Source: Gammaproteobacteria bacterium (GTDB lineage: Bacteria; Pseudomonadota; Gammaproteobacteria; JAABTG01). Taken from it: DNA of 64,000 nucleotides. The notes beneath the pieces are model-generated. The model saw nothing but the letters and a program-made list of their open reading frames with translations, was not told the DNA's origin and searched no databases. Both the position numbers and the translations under genes were made by a program. Below are positions 19,287 to 28,191 of this stretch, piece after piece; the stretch's first letter is position 1; every line of letters begins with the position of its first letter. The stretch spans positions 769,643 to 833,642 of the forward strand of contig JAXHLS010000006.1 of the NCBI GenBank assembly GCA_034522055.1. The letters are read 5' to 3'.

Positions 19287-19706
19287 TCAGGCGTCCAGGG
19301 TGTCCAGGGCCTTCTTGAAGCGGTTGGCGTGGGAGCGCTCCGCCTTGGCCAGGGTCTCGAACCAGTCGGCGATCTCGTCGAAGCCCTCGTCCCGGGCAGC
19401 CTTGGCCATGCCGGGGTACATGTCGGTGTACTCGTGGGTCTCGCCGGCGATGGCCGCCTTCAGGTTGAGATCGGTGCCGCCGATGGGCTCGCCGGTAGCC
19501 GGGTCACCCACGGCCTCCAGGTATTCCAGATGCCCGTGGGCATGGCCGGTCTCGCCCTCGGCGGTGGAACGGAACACCGCGGCCACGTCATTGTAGCCTT
19601 CCACGTCCGCCTTGGCGGCGAAGTACAGGTAGCGGCGGTTGGCCTGGGATTCCCCGGAAAATGCGTCTTTGAGATTGTTCTCGGTCTTGCTGCCTTTGAG
19701 TTCCAT
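19287..19706 (-). CDS. Rubrerythrin-type ferritin-like diiron protein (no rubredoxin domain)
   Basis: 139 residues. A four-helix diiron protein; relatives reduce hydrogen peroxide or act in iron and oxidative-stress handling in low-oxygen bacteria. Ligand motifs are [30 protein letters not shown] and [11 protein letters not shown] (two E-x-x-H pairs). There is no C-terminal CxxC rubredoxin domain, so electron transfer would need a partner. The start at 19706 is fixed by an ideal AGGAGG sequence 7 bases upstream; a longer frame to 19796 has none. A palindromic operator candidate lies 110 bases upstream and a strong terminator follows, so it is a single-gene unit. Confidence 0.9.
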   Translation of the reverse strand: MELKGSKTENNLKDAFSGESQANRRYLYFAAKADVEGYNDVAAVFRSTAEGETGHAHGHLEYLEAVGDPATGEPIGGTDLNLKAAIAGETHEYTDMYPGMAKAARDEGFDEIADWFETLAKAERSHANRFKKALDTLDA

Positions 19707-19814
19707 GCTGATTGTCCTCCTGAGTGATTTAACGGATCCGGCCCGCACCGGCGACGCCATGGTGCCCGCCGGTGATACCCGGGCACCCGCCGCCATCGGT
19801 CGGCCGGCTACAAA

Positions 19815-19831
19815 TTTAGACTAGGTCTAAA
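19815..19831. promoter_or_regulatory. Palindromic operator candidate upstream of rubrerythrin
   Basis: TTTAGAC and GTCTAAA form a perfect 7-bp inverted repeat around TAG. It lies 110 bases upstream of the rubrerythrin ATG in an AT-rich stretch. The size and symmetry fit a dimeric repressor site; the regulator is not identified. Confidence 0.6.
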
Positions 19832-19880
19832 AACATATCGAGAAGTTAGTTCACCCTTCAGGGCTTGTCAACAGCCCGCC

Positions 19881-19936
19881 ACGGGTCAAATCCTACACCG
19901 CCACCATTTGACCCGTATGGGAGGGTGGTTTAGTTT
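19881..19936 (+). promoter_or_regulatory. Inverted repeat and candidate promoter of xseB-ispA-dxs
   Basis: ACGGGTCAAAT (19881-19891) and ATTTGACCCGT (19906-19916) form a perfect 11-bp inverted repeat with a 14-base spacer. The right arm contains TTGACC (19908-19913), which is 17 bases from TAGTTT (19931-19936), a passable -35/-10 pair. A protein bound to the repeat would cover the -35 element. Confidence 0.5.
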
Positions 19937-19952
19937 ACTTCGTTTGCCCCGA

Positions 19953-20210
19953 ATGGAAGAAACAGTGCCCAAAGGTCGCGCCAAGCCGGGCTTCGAAGCC
20001 GCGTTACGGGAGTTCGAACAGCTGGTGGAACGCATGGAGAGCGGCGAACTCCCCCTGGAGGAATCCCTGAAACTCTACGCTCGCGGCATGGAACTCAGCC
20101 GTACCTGCCGCGAGGCCCTGGATGACGCCGAGCGGCGCGTGGAGGTCCTTTCCGGTCAAGGTACCATCCAGGCCCTCGACATCCCCACCGACGATCATGA
20201 CTCCGACTGA
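19953..20210 (+). CDS. xseB: Exodeoxyribonuclease VII small subunit
   Basis: 85 residues from the ATG at 19953; a GTG at 19965, with GGAAG just upstream, is an alternative start giving 81 residues. Exo VII degrades single-stranded DNA from both ends with XseA, which is not in the window. The protein shows the XseB helical hairpin: GFEAALREFEQLVERMESGE, LPLEESLKLYARGMEL and CREALDDAERRVEVL. It overlaps ispA by 14 bases, as in many gammaproteobacteria. Confidence 0.93.
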   Translation: MEETVPKGRAKPGFEAALREFEQLVERMESGELPLEESLKLYARGMELSRTCREALDDAERRVEVLSGQGTIQALDIPTDDHDSD

Positions 20211-21114
20211 TTTCGGCGCCCTCGAGGCCTATGCCACCGAGTGCCGTAGCCGCGTGGAAGCACGCCTGGACGCCCTGCTGCCCGCCTCCACCCTCCTGCC
20301 CACGCGCCTCCACGAGGCCATGCGCTACGCGGTGCTGGGGGCGGGCAAGCGGGTGCGGCCGCTGCTGGTATACGCCACCGGCCATGCCCTGGGGGTGCCG
20401 ATGGATACCCTGGATGCCGGGGCCTGTGCGGTGGAACTCATCCATGCCTATTCGCTGGTCCACGACGATCTCCCCGCCATGGACGATGACGACCTGCGAC
20501 GCGGCCGGCCCACCTGCCACAAGGCCTTCGACGAAGGCACGGCGGTACTCGTGGGCGACGCGCTTCAGTCCCTCGCCTTCCAGATACTGGCCGGTAACGG
20601 CAACGGCCAGGCCGCCCTGCCCTCCCAGACGCGCCTGGAAATGGTATCCCGTCTCGCCATCGCCGCCGGTTCCCGCGGCATGGCCGGAGGCCAGGCCATC
20701 GACCTCGATGCGGTGGGTCAAGACCTGAATCTCGCCGAGCTGGAGATCATGCACATCCACAAAACGGGAGCACTGATTCGCACCGCGGTGCTGCTCGGTG
20801 CCCTGGCGGCGGGGGACGGGGCCGATGCCGCCCTCGAGGACAGGCTGGATCATTACGGCAAGTGTATCGGTCTCGCCTTTCAGATCCGGGATGACATCCT
20901 CGACGTAGAACTCAGTACCGAGGATCTCGGCAAGCCCCAGGGCGCGGACGTCCAGCGCAACAAGCCCACCTATCCCGCCATCGTGGGACTGTCGGAGGCG
21001 AAGCGCATCGCCGAGGAACTGCACGAGGCCGCATTGGAGAGCCTTTCCGGCCTGGACGAGCGCGCGGATCACCTGCGGGGCCTGTCGGCCTTCATCGTCC
21101 GCCGCGGCAACTGA
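20197..21114 (+). CDS. ispA: Farnesyl diphosphate synthase (geranyltranstransferase)
   Basis: 305 residues. It condenses isopentenyl diphosphate with dimethylallyl and geranyl diphosphate. The first aspartate-rich motif is HDDLPAMDDDDLRRGRPT and the second is FQIRDDILD. GAGKRVRPLL and KTGALIRTAV are further family motifs. The start at 20197 overlaps the end of xseB by 14 bases; a longer frame begins inside xseB and is unlikely. It sits between xseB and dxs, the standard order. Confidence 0.96.
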   Translation: MTPTDFGALEAYATECRSRVEARLDALLPASTLLPTRLHEAMRYAVLGAGKRVRPLLVYATGHALGVPMDTLDAGACAVELIHAYSLVHDDLPAMDDDDLRRGRPTCHKAFDEGTAVLVGDALQSLAFQILAGNGNGQAALPSQTRLEMVSRLAIAAGSRGMAGGQAIDLDAVGQDLNLAELEIMHIHKTGALIRTAVLLGALAAGDGADAALEDRLDHYGKCIGLAFQIRDDILDVELSTEDLGKPQGADVQRNKPTYPAIVGLSEAKRIAEELHEAALESLSGLDERADHLRGLSAFIVRRGN

Positions 21115-21183
21115 GGCGCCTGCCGGGGGCGGTTGCCCTTATACTTCGTTGTTTATCCTGACCCATTCCTGACGAATCCGCCG

Positions 21184-23088
21184 ATGCCCACTCCCTCGCC
21201 CTTTCCATTGTTGGAATCCATCGATGTCCCGGCGGATCTGCGAACCCTTGCCGAAGGCGATCTGCCGCGTCTGGCCGGCGAGTTGCGGGAGTTCCTCATC
21301 GAGTCCGTGGGCAGGACGGGGGGGCACCTCGCCGCCGGCCTCGGCACGGTGGAACTATCCATCGCGCTGCACTATGTCTTCGATACTCCCGAAGACCGCC
21401 TGGTGTGGGACGTGGGGCACCAGAGCTACCCCCACAAGATCCTCACGGGCCGGCGCAGGCGTATGGACACCATGCGCCTCAAGGACGGCCTGTCGGGCTT
21501 TCCGCGGCGTGCCGAGAGCCCCTATGACACCTTCGGTGTGGGGCATTCCAGCACCTCCGTGAGCGCCGCCCTGGGCATGGCCCTGGCCGCCCGCCAGGCC
21601 GGCAGCGACCGCCGGGTAGTGGCCATCATCGGCGACGGCGCCCTCACTGCGGGCATGGCCTTCGAGGGCCTCAATCACGCCGGCAGCCTCGATGTGGACA
21701 TGCTGGTCATCCTCAACGACAACGAAATGTCCATCTCTCCCAACGTGGGGGGGATGTCGAACTATCTGGCCCGGGTGCTCTCCGGCCCCATATTCTCCAC
21801 CTTCCGCGAGGGCAGCAAGAAGGCCCTGCGCAACATGCCTTCGGTATGGGAACTGGCGCGGCGGGCGGAAGAACACATGAAGGGCATGATCGTCCCCGGC
21901 ACCCTGTTCGAGGAACTCGGGTTCAACTACATCGGCCCCGTGGACGGGCACGACCTGCCCAACCTGGTGAAGACCCTGCGCAACCTGCGCGCCCTGCCCG
22001 GCCCCCAGTTCCTGCACATCGTGACCCGCAAGGGCAAGGGCTTCGCGCCGGCGGAAGATCAGCCCGTGGCCTACCATGGCGTATCGGCCTTCGACCCCCA
22101 GACCGGCGAGTTCAAGAAGGCAGAGGCCAAAGGTGGGCCCACCTATACCCAGGTGTTCAGCGACTGGCTGTGCGACGCCGCGGCGCGGGAACCCCGGCTG
22201 GTGGGTATCACCCCGGCGATGCGGGAGGGTTCCGGTCTAGTGCGTTTCGCCGAGCGCTTTCCGGACCGCTATTACGACGTGGGCATCGCCGAGCAGCATG
22301 CCGTGACCCTGGGTGCGGGGCTCGCCTGCGAGGGTCTGGCACCGGTGGTGGCCATCTATTCGACTTTCCTGCAACGGGGCTACGACCAGCTCATCCACGA
22401 TGTGGCGATCCAGAACCTGCCGGTGATGTTCGCCATCGACCGCGCGGGCCTGGTGGGGGCGGATGGCGCCACCCATGCCGGCAGCTTCGACCTGTCCTAC
22501 CTGAGATGCCTGCCGAACCTGCTGGTGATGGCCCCGGCCGACGAGAACGAATGCCGACGCATGCTCGACACGGCCCTGATCCACGACGGCCCCGCGGCCG
22601 TAAGGTATCCCCGGGGTTCGGGACCCGGCGTGGTTGTAAGCCAGGCCGTGGCGCCCCTGGACATCGGGATCGCCGAGTTGCGTCGAAGGGGGCGGGATGT
22701 CGCCATACTCGCCTTCGGCAGCATGGTGGCACCGGCCCTGGAGGCTGCCGAGGACCTGAACGCCACGGTGGTCAACATGCGCTTCGTCAAGCCCCTGGAC
22801 GAGGCCCTGATTCTCGACATGGCGGGGCGCCACAGGCTGCTGGTCACCGTCGAGGAGAACGTCGTGGCCGGGGGTGCCGGCAGCGGCGTCGGCGAGGTGC
22901 TGGCGCGGGCCGGCGTGGCGTGTCCCTTGCTGCATCTGGGCTTGCCGGACCGCTTCGTGGAGCATGGCAAACCGTCTGAACTGTTGGCGGAATGCGGGCT
23001 CGACGCGACGGGGATCGGGAACGCCATAGCGGCGCGTCTGGCCGTCCGGGAACAGACGGCCGGCCGTAGCATCGCCGGCAATACTTGA
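21184..23088 (+). CDS. dxs: 1-deoxy-D-xylulose-5-phosphate synthase
   Basis: 634 residues. This thiamine-diphosphate enzyme joins pyruvate and glyceraldehyde 3-phosphate in the first step of the MEP isoprenoid pathway. Motifs include [15 protein letters not shown], the ThDP/metal motif [18 protein letters not shown] followed by [14 protein letters not shown], and the pyrimidine-domain [18 protein letters not shown]. The start at 21184 ([16 protein letters not shown]) is preferred over a longer frame from 21133. It follows ispA by 69 bases. Confidence 0.97.
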   Translation: MPTPSPFPLLESIDVPADLRTLAEGDLPRLAGELREFLIESVGRTGGHLAAGLGTVELSIALHYVFDTPEDRLVWDVGHQSYPHKILTGRRRRMDTMRLKDGLSGFPRRAESPYDTFGVGHSSTSVSAALGMALAARQAGSDRRVVAIIGDGALTAGMAFEGLNHAGSLDVDMLVILNDNEMSISPNVGGMSNYLARVLSGPIFSTFREGSKKALRNMPSVWELARRAEEHMKGMIVPGTLFEELGFNYIGPVDGHDLPNLVKTLRNLRALPGPQFLHIVTRKGKGFAPAEDQPVAYHGVSAFDPQTGEFKKAEAKGGPTYTQVFSDWLCDAAAREPRLVGITPAMREGSGLVRFAERFPDRYYDVGIAEQHAVTLGAGLACEGLAPVVAIYSTFLQRGYDQLIHDVAIQNLPVMFAIDRAGLVGADGATHAGSFDLSYLRCLPNLLVMAPADENECRRMLDTALIHDGPAAVRYPRGSGPGVVVSQAVAPLDIGIAELRRRGRDVAILAFGSMVAPALEAAEDLNATVVNMRFVKPLDEALILDMAGRHRLLVTVEENVVAGGAGSGVGEVLARAGVACPLLHLGLPDRFVEHGKPSELLAECGLDATGIGNAIAARLAVREQTAGRSIAGNT

Positions 23089-23104
23089 GTATTATTGTCA
23101 ATTA

Positions 23105-23491
23105 ATGGCACGCTATGCACTCAAGGTTCTGACCGAGTTTGCCTCGGCCCACACCCTCCGGGGCTATCCCGGAGCGTGCAGTCGGATGCATGGTCACAAC
23201 TGGAAGCTCGAGGTGGAGGTGGATGCCGAACACCTGGATGACGTGGGCATGGCCCTGGATTTCAAGGTCATTCGCACCAAGGCCAAGGAAATAGCCGGCG
23301 TATTGGACCACCGCTATCTAAACGAGATCGCGCCTTTTGACGAGGTCAATCCCACTGCGGAAAACATCGCAGCCTATCTGTTCGACAGACTTGCCACGGC
23401 ATTGAACGACGGCAACGTGGCGGTAAAGGCCGTCACCCTGTGGGAGACCGACCGGGCCTGCGTACGATATACCGAGGAACACTATCCATGA
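23105..23491 (+). CDS. queD: 6-carboxytetrahydropterin synthase family protein (QueD)
   Basis: 128 residues. QueD converts 7,8-dihydroneopterin triphosphate to 6-carboxytetrahydropterin in queuosine synthesis. The catalytic cysteine and zinc ligands are in [11 protein letters not shown], with the first zinc histidine in FASAHTL. The DHRYLNE and [12 protein letters not shown] motifs agree with QueD. The adjacent folE2 makes its substrate, and the folE2 start overlaps the queD stop. A role in another pterin pathway (6-pyruvoyltetrahydropterin synthase family) is possible. It starts 16 bases after dxs with no clear ribosome-binding site. Confidence 0.9.
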   Translation: MARYALKVLTEFASAHTLRGYPGACSRMHGHNWKLEVEVDAEHLDDVGMALDFKVIRTKAKEIAGVLDHRYLNEIAPFDEVNPTAENIAAYLFDRLATALNDGNVAVKAVTLWETDRACVRYTEEHYP

Positions 23492-24309
23492 ATCAAGCCG
23501 TAGAGAGCATCGCCGATATCCAGAGCAGCGCGGATACCCGCCGCATCCCCATCGACAAGGTGGGGATCAAGGACATCAAGCACCCGGTGGTGGTGAAGGA
23601 TCGGCGTGGAGGCGTGCAACACACCATCGCCAATTTCAACATGTACGTGAGTCTGCCCCAGGATTTTAAGGGCACCCACATGTCACGCTTCGTGGAGATC
23701 CTCAATCATCACGAGTACGAGATCTCCGTGGAGTCCTTCAAGGTGATGCTGGGCGAGATGACCGAACTCCTGGGGGCCCCGACGGGCCACATCGAGATGT
23801 CTTTCCCCTACTTCGTCAACAAGAAGGCCCCCATCAGCGGCGTCATGAGTCTCATCGACTACCAGGTGACGTTCATCGGCGAGATCGAGAACGAGGCCCC
23901 GTGCATGATGCTCAAGGTGATCGTGCCCGTCACCAGCCTGTGTCCCTGTTCCAAGCAGATCTCGGAGCGTGGCGCCCACAACCAGCGCTCCCATGTGACG
24001 GTCACGGTGCGCACCAGCGGCTTCGTCTGGATCGAGGACATCATCGACCTGGTGGAAGGGCAGGCCTCCAGCCAGCTCTACGGGCTGCTCAAACGCCCCG
24101 ACGAGAAGTTCGTCACCGAGCACGCCTACGACAACCCCAAGTTCGTGGAAGACATGGTGCGGGACGTGGCCAGCGCCCTCAACCGCGACGACCGCATCTC
24201 CGCCTACGTGGTGGAGTCGGAAAACTTCGAGTCCATTCACAACCACTCGGCCTACGCCCTGGTCAAGAAGGACAAGAAGGACGCCATCAGCGATTCCCGC
24301 TTCACCTGA
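23488..24309 (+). CDS. folE2: GTP cyclohydrolase FolE2 (type IB)
   Basis: 273 residues. FolE2 converts GTP to 7,8-dihydroneopterin triphosphate, the entry to folate and queuosine synthesis, and unlike FolE does not strictly need zinc. Motifs include [23 protein letters not shown], the catalytic-site [21 protein letters not shown] and [11 protein letters not shown] near the end. Its ATG overlaps the queD stop by four bases (ATGA), so the pair is translationally coupled. No Zur box was recognised upstream. It is probably the last gene of the xseB-ispA-dxs-queD-folE2 run. Confidence 0.95.
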   Translation: MNQAVESIADIQSSADTRRIPIDKVGIKDIKHPVVVKDRRGGVQHTIANFNMYVSLPQDFKGTHMSRFVEILNHHEYEISVESFKVMLGEMTELLGAPTGHIEMSFPYFVNKKAPISGVMSLIDYQVTFIGEIENEAPCMMLKVIVPVTSLCPCSKQISERGAHNQRSHVTVTVRTSGFVWIEDIIDLVEGQASSQLYGLLKRPDEKFVTEHAYDNPKFVEDMVRDVASALNRDDRISAYVVESENFESIHNHSAYALVKKDKKDAISDSRFT

Positions 24310-24366
24310 GACCCGCCGCCCACCCCCGCGGTATCGCGGATTCGAGGCCGTATACAAGGCCGCCCT

Positions 24367-24855
24367 TCAGAGTTGGCTGGCAAGGTTCTCCAGGAGCCGG
24401 TCCCGGTCCCGCAAGGCGTCGGAGACCCGCCGGGCGTCCGCCATAAGGGCCTCTATCCCGCCCACGGAGTAGACCCCCAGGGGGTGACGGTCTTCCAGAG
24501 GGACGAGGGCAACGACCTGCCTCGATTCACCCTCCCCCTCGGCCTCTTGTTCTCCTCCCCGCCACAACCGCAATGGCACGGCCCGGGCATGGGGCGGAGC
24601 CAGCTCGGCCACGGTGGAGACGTGGATGGTGCCTCGCCCATCGCGCCAGCGATAAAGGTGGACTGCCGCTGCTGGAACCGTTGCCCGCGGCCCCTGCCCC
24701 AGGGCCTTCCCGGGCATGGGGGCTGGCCGTTCCGCGGGGTAGGGGCTGCCTGCCAGGGCGCGCCCGCCGGCCTCATGGTGACCGAGACCCGCCATCATCA
24801 GCAGGATACTGCTGGCGCTAACGGACAGGGCCAGGCGTGCGAAAGGAATGGTCAC
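24367..24855 (-). CDS. Hypothetical exported protein, DUF4124-like segment
   Basis: 162 residues. A hydrophobic N-terminus (about residues 5-23) suggests a signal peptide or anchor. The segment VHLYRWRDGRGTIHVST at about residues 65-81 resembles the DUF4124 pattern 'YRWVDxxGxxHYSD' found in many proteobacterial periplasmic proteins. The C-terminal part (ADARRVSDALRDRDRLLENL) is a short amphipathic helix. It starts with a GTG that overlaps the stop of the upstream gene (GTGA), so the two are co-translated. Function unknown. Confidence 0.65.
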   Translation of the reverse strand: MTIPFARLALSVSASSILLMMAGLGHHEAGGRALAGSPYPAERPAPMPGKALGQGPRATVPAAAVHLYRWRDGRGTIHVSTVAELAPPHARAVPLRLWRGGEQEAEGEGESRQVVALVPLEDRHPLGVYSVGGIEALMADARRVSDALRDRDRLLENLASQL

Positions 24856-25427
24856 AGGGAGGCATCCTCCTTCGTTGTATGCCCCTTCTCGGCGAGATAA
24901 CGCTCGGCGCGGTCCTGCCAGAATTCCTTGAGGGTCTCATCCACCCTGTTGTCGCCGCCTATCTCGAGACGTCGATACTCCGCCATGCGCCGACGATTCC
25001 CGTTCCAGGTCATCAGCAGATCGAGTAGGGCACAGGTCGTCGCGGCCCCCAAGCCGGCGGGGAGCAGGCCGACCTGGAAACGATACCCCGCCGCCAGTTC
25101 AGCCACCGTGGGCAGACCGCCACCTTGGCTCAGCAGGCCCGCCAGAGGCCACGCCAAAACCACCAGGACGGCCGCCACCAGCCAGCGCAGCACGGCCGCG
25201 AAGCGCCGGTCCACGCGGGCCGGGAAAGGCCCCAGCAGGACGCCGACCACGGCCCCCAACAGGGCGTGACGATGAAGCTCCATGACCTCCAGCACGAGGC
25301 TCGCCGGATCCAGACCGAGGGGATCGGCGCCGGCCTCGCGCAGCAGCAGCAACTGCACGACGAAGGCCGTGAGGGCGGCCCCGCAGGCGCCCGCAAAGGC
25401 CAGCAGCAGTACGCGAATGATTACCAT
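24852..25427 (-). CDS. Hypothetical inner-membrane protein
   Basis: 191 residues with four likely membrane segments at about 3-28, 55-68, 80-103 and 118-140, then a charged cytoplasmic tail (WNGNRRRMAEYRRLEIGGD, KEFWQDRAERYLAEKG). I do not recognise the family. It overlaps the following hypothetical gene by four bases. The pair may form a small envelope module but nothing in the context tells its role. Confidence 0.65.
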   Translation of the reverse strand: MVIIRVLLLAFAGACGAALTAFVVQLLLLREAGADPLGLDPASLVLEVMELHRHALLGAVVGVLLGPFPARVDRRFAAVLRWLVAAVLVVLAWPLAGLLSQGGGLPTVAELAAGYRFQVGLLPAGLGAATTCALLDLLMTWNGNRRRMAEYRRLEIGGDNRVDETLKEFWQDRAERYLAEKGHTTKEDASL

Positions 25428-25581
25428 CGAATCCTTGGCTCCAGTCGGTCCATGAGCCCATGCGCCGGCTCATCCCGGGCCGTGCCCATCGGCGACTTTA
25501 GTTTAGATCGCGGTGGCCAATCACGCTACACGCCCGTCATCCGCGGTTATGATGGCAGTCCGACCCACAAGAGCCCCTTTC

Positions 25582-26688
25582 ATGGCCGATCCAGCCCCCT
25601 ATACCTTCATCGATACTGCCGCCACCCTCGCCGAGTATGCCCCGGAACTGGCTGCGGCAGATCCCATCGCCCTCGATACGGAATTCCTGCGGGAACGCAC
25701 CTACTATCCCAAGCTTTGTCTGCTCCAATTCGCCACCGCCTCCGGTATCGCCCTGGTCGACACCATCGCCCTCGAGACCCTCGGGCCGATCATGGACCTT
25801 CTCTACGCGGACCAGCGGGTCAAGGTGCTCCATTCCGGCAGCCAGGACCTCGAACTCTTCGTGCACATGCGCGGCGCCACCCCATCCAGCCTGTTCGACA
25901 CCCAGATCGCGGCGGCCTATCTCGGATATCCGGATCAGATCGGCTACGCCGGCCTGGTGGAGAAGGTGCTGGGCGTGACCCTGGACAAGAGCCATACGCG
26001 TTCCGACTGGAGCCGCCGTCCCCTGTCCGCCGCCCAACTGGGTTATGCCGTCGATGACGTCCGCTATCTGCTGGTGATGTATCCCCTGCTCTACCAGGGA
26101 CTGGAACAGGCGGGGCGCCTGACCTGGGCCCTCGAGGACATGGTGCGCCTGGAGGACCCGGAGCGTTATCGTGTCAGTCCGGCCCTGGCGTGGATGAAGA
26201 TCAAGGGCGGCCAGCGACTTTCCGGCCGGGCATTCACCGCGCTGCAGCACCTGGCCGCCTGGCGCGAGGAGGAGGCTCAGCGCCGTGACCTGCCGCGCGG
26301 CTGGGTGGTGCCCAATGACACCTTGCTGGTCCTCGCCGAGCAACGACCCGCCTCGCCCGCGGCGCTGGCGGCCCTCGAGGGACAGGGCACCACGGTGCCG
26401 AAGACCTTCGCGGAACCCGTTCTCACCGCCATCGCCGCCGCCGGACAGGATCCGGGCGACGCGCAGGCGGGCGACGGCCCCCTGACGGACGTACAGAAGG
26501 GCCTGTTGAAGACCCTCGGCGCGCACGTCACCCGGCGGGCCGGAGAATTGGGGCTATCCACCGCACTCATGGCCACCCGGGCCGAACTCGAGGCCATCGT
26601 GCGTGGCGGCCACGACGCACGGGTATTGACAGGGTGGCGCCGGGAGGCGGTCGGTCGGGAACTGCTGACCCTGCGGGACGCCGGCTGA
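25582..26688 (+). CDS. rnd: Ribonuclease D
   Basis: 368 residues from the ATG at 25582 (MADPAPYTFIDT). RNase D trims tRNA 3' ends. The DEDDy exonuclease motifs are visible: IALDTEFLRERTYYPKLCLLQ (Exo I), KVLHSGSQDLELF (Exo II) and LGYAVDDVRYLLVMY (Exo III with the tyrosine-type signature). An HRDC domain follows at about residues 205-285, with SGRAFTALQHLAAWREEEAQ. A longer frame to 25513 has no better start. Confidence 0.94.
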   Translation: MADPAPYTFIDTAATLAEYAPELAAADPIALDTEFLRERTYYPKLCLLQFATASGIALVDTIALETLGPIMDLLYADQRVKVLHSGSQDLELFVHMRGATPSSLFDTQIAAAYLGYPDQIGYAGLVEKVLGVTLDKSHTRSDWSRRPLSAAQLGYAVDDVRYLLVMYPLLYQGLEQAGRLTWALEDMVRLEDPERYRVSPALAWMKIKGGQRLSGRAFTALQHLAAWREEEAQRRDLPRGWVVPNDTLLVLAEQRPASPAALAALEGQGTTVPKTFAEPVLTAIAAAGQDPGDAQAGDGPLTDVQKGLLKTLGAHVTRRAGELGLSTALMATRAELEAIVRGGHDARVLTGWRREAVGRELLTLRDAG

Positions 26689-26786
26689 GGGCGCAAGGAC
26701 TGCCCTCTGGAGCCTGCATCGCGAGGCGGCGCAGGGCATCCCCCGAACATGGGTGGCGCTGGGTCAAACCTGGGTTGGGCGCCCTT

Positions 26787-27122
26787 TCAGCGTATGTTCT
26801 CGTCCAGATTGGCGTGGCACAGCACTTGGCGCATGTTGCCTATGAGCAGTAGCAACTGGTCATTGCGTATGCGGTAATAGACCCGGTTGGCCTCCTTCCT
26901 GGAGGTCACGATGTTCTTGTCCCGCAATTGCTCCAGGTGCTGGGAGATATTGCTCTGGGAGGTGCCGATCCTGTCGACGATCTCCCCCACCGACAGCTCG
27001 GTGTCGCCGAGGGTGCAGATGATGCGCCAGCGCAGCGGGTGGGCCATGGCCTTCAGGGCATTGGCCGTGAGGACGGCATCCTCCCCCGGGGATCCTGTCT
27101 GAGGCGTGTCGTCGTCTGCCAT
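26787..27122 (-). CDS. ArsR-family repressor resembling BigR/SqrR persulfide sensors
   Basis: 111 residues, a winged-helix protein with recognition segment GTSQSNISQHLEQLRDKNIV. It has exactly two cysteines, Cys36 (WRIICTLGD, helix 2) and Cys102 (MRQVLCHANL, C-terminal helix). Their spacing of 66 residues equals that of the redox cysteines in SqrR (41/107) and BigR (42/108), which form a tetrasulfide in response to reactive sulfur. The metal-binding ELCVCDL motif of ArsR is absent (TELSVGEIVD). It is therefore probably a persulfide- or redox-sensing repressor; its targets are not evident here. It is separated by 105 bases from the response regulator upstream. Confidence 0.8.
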   Translation of the reverse strand: MADDDTPQTGSPGEDAVLTANALKAMAHPLRWRIICTLGDTELSVGEIVDRIGTSQSNISQHLEQLRDKNIVTSRKEANRVYYRIRNDQLLLLIGNMRQVLCHANLDENIR

Positions 27123-27227
27123 CGGCTACTCCAAAGCGTGCATGAGGCCGGCTGTGCCAGCGGTCCGGCAACGGCGCCGCTGATGGGGCACGGCCATGAT
27201 CTTCATCGTGCTGCCGCCTGAACCATC

Positions 27228-28076
27228 TTACTCCGGCTCTTCGTCCACCCGCACGTAGCCGCTCATGTCTTTTGCGATACAGATGATATCGGTCACGTTT
27301 TCGTCGCCGTCCGTCATGGCCGTTCGGGAAAACAGGATGGGCACCCGCCGCTCATCCCGGGCGATGAAGCGGGCCTCGATGTTTTGAATGGTTCCCACCC
27401 GGATGAGGGCCTCCAGCCACGTGCCCATGAAGGCCCGCGCCTGCTCTTCACCTTCCTCCTCGAAGACGTCGCCGATCCCCATGTCCACGAGTTCGTCCTC
27501 GCCGTAGCCCAGCATGCGACAGGCCGCCGGATTGACGCGCCGGATGGTGCCGTCGGGCGCCAGCACCAGCAGGGCCTCACCCATGGTCTTGAAGATGTTC
27601 TCCATATACTGGCGGGCCTGTTCCAGTTCGGCGGTACGCTCGGCCACCTTCTGCTCCAGCACCTGATTGAGTTCCCGTTCCTTCTGGATGAGACGGAAAT
27701 AGGTGCTGATCTTGTTGATGAGCAGGTTGTCGTCGATGGGCTTGAGCAGATAGTCCACCGCGCCGATGGCATAGCCTTTCTGCTGGAACTCGTCGGTCTT
27801 GTAGGCGGCGGTGAGGAATATGATGGGAATATCCCGGGTCTTCTTGCGCTTCTTCAGCATGTTGGCGGTCTGAAAGCCATCCATCTCCGGCATCTGGACA
27901 TCGAGGATGATGAGATCGATGTCGCTCTCCACCATGGTGATCTCCAGGGCCTCCTTGCCGGACAGGGCCTGGCGGATGCCGACGTCCATGTGTTGTTCGA
28001 TGAGTGTCCTCAGGGTAAAGAGGTTGTTCTCGTTGTCATCGACAATCAGCAGTTTGAAGCCGGCATACAAGGTCAT
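27228..28076 (-). CDS. Response regulator with REC and PAS domains
   Basis: 282 residues. The receiver domain (1-125) is complete: DD at 13-14, phospho-acceptor Asp59 (LIILDVQMP), Thr89 (FLTA) and Lys112 (YLLKPID). A coiled-coil linker (about 125-158, KERELNQVLEQKVAERTAELE) leads to a PAS domain (about 160-275, with VLAPDGTIRRVNPAACRMLGY). There is no DNA-binding, GGDEF or phosphatase output, so it acts through protein contacts. It follows the hybrid kinase gene by 115 bases on the same strand; as the kinase's own receiver is degenerate, this protein is the likely true phosphate target. Confidence 0.88.
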   Translation of the reverse strand: MTLYAGFKLLIVDDNENNLFTLRTLIEQHMDVGIRQALSGKEALEITMVESDIDLIILDVQMPEMDGFQTANMLKKRKKTRDIPIIFLTAAYKTDEFQQKGYAIGAVDYLLKPIDDNLLINKISTYFRLIQKERELNQVLEQKVAERTAELEQARQYMENIFKTMGEALLVLAPDGTIRRVNPAACRMLGYGEDELVDMGIGDVFEEEGEEQARAFMGTWLEALIRVGTIQNIEARFIARDERRVPILFSRTAMTDGDENVTDIICIAKDMSGYVRVDEEPE

Positions 28077-28191
28077 TACTTCATCCCGGTTGACAGTCGT
28101 CGGCCACGGCCTGACGCCGCGGCCCTTGGTGCAGGGTGCCTACAGGCCCCATTATAGGGCCTCGACCGCCGTGGTGGGGCGGGGTGGGACA

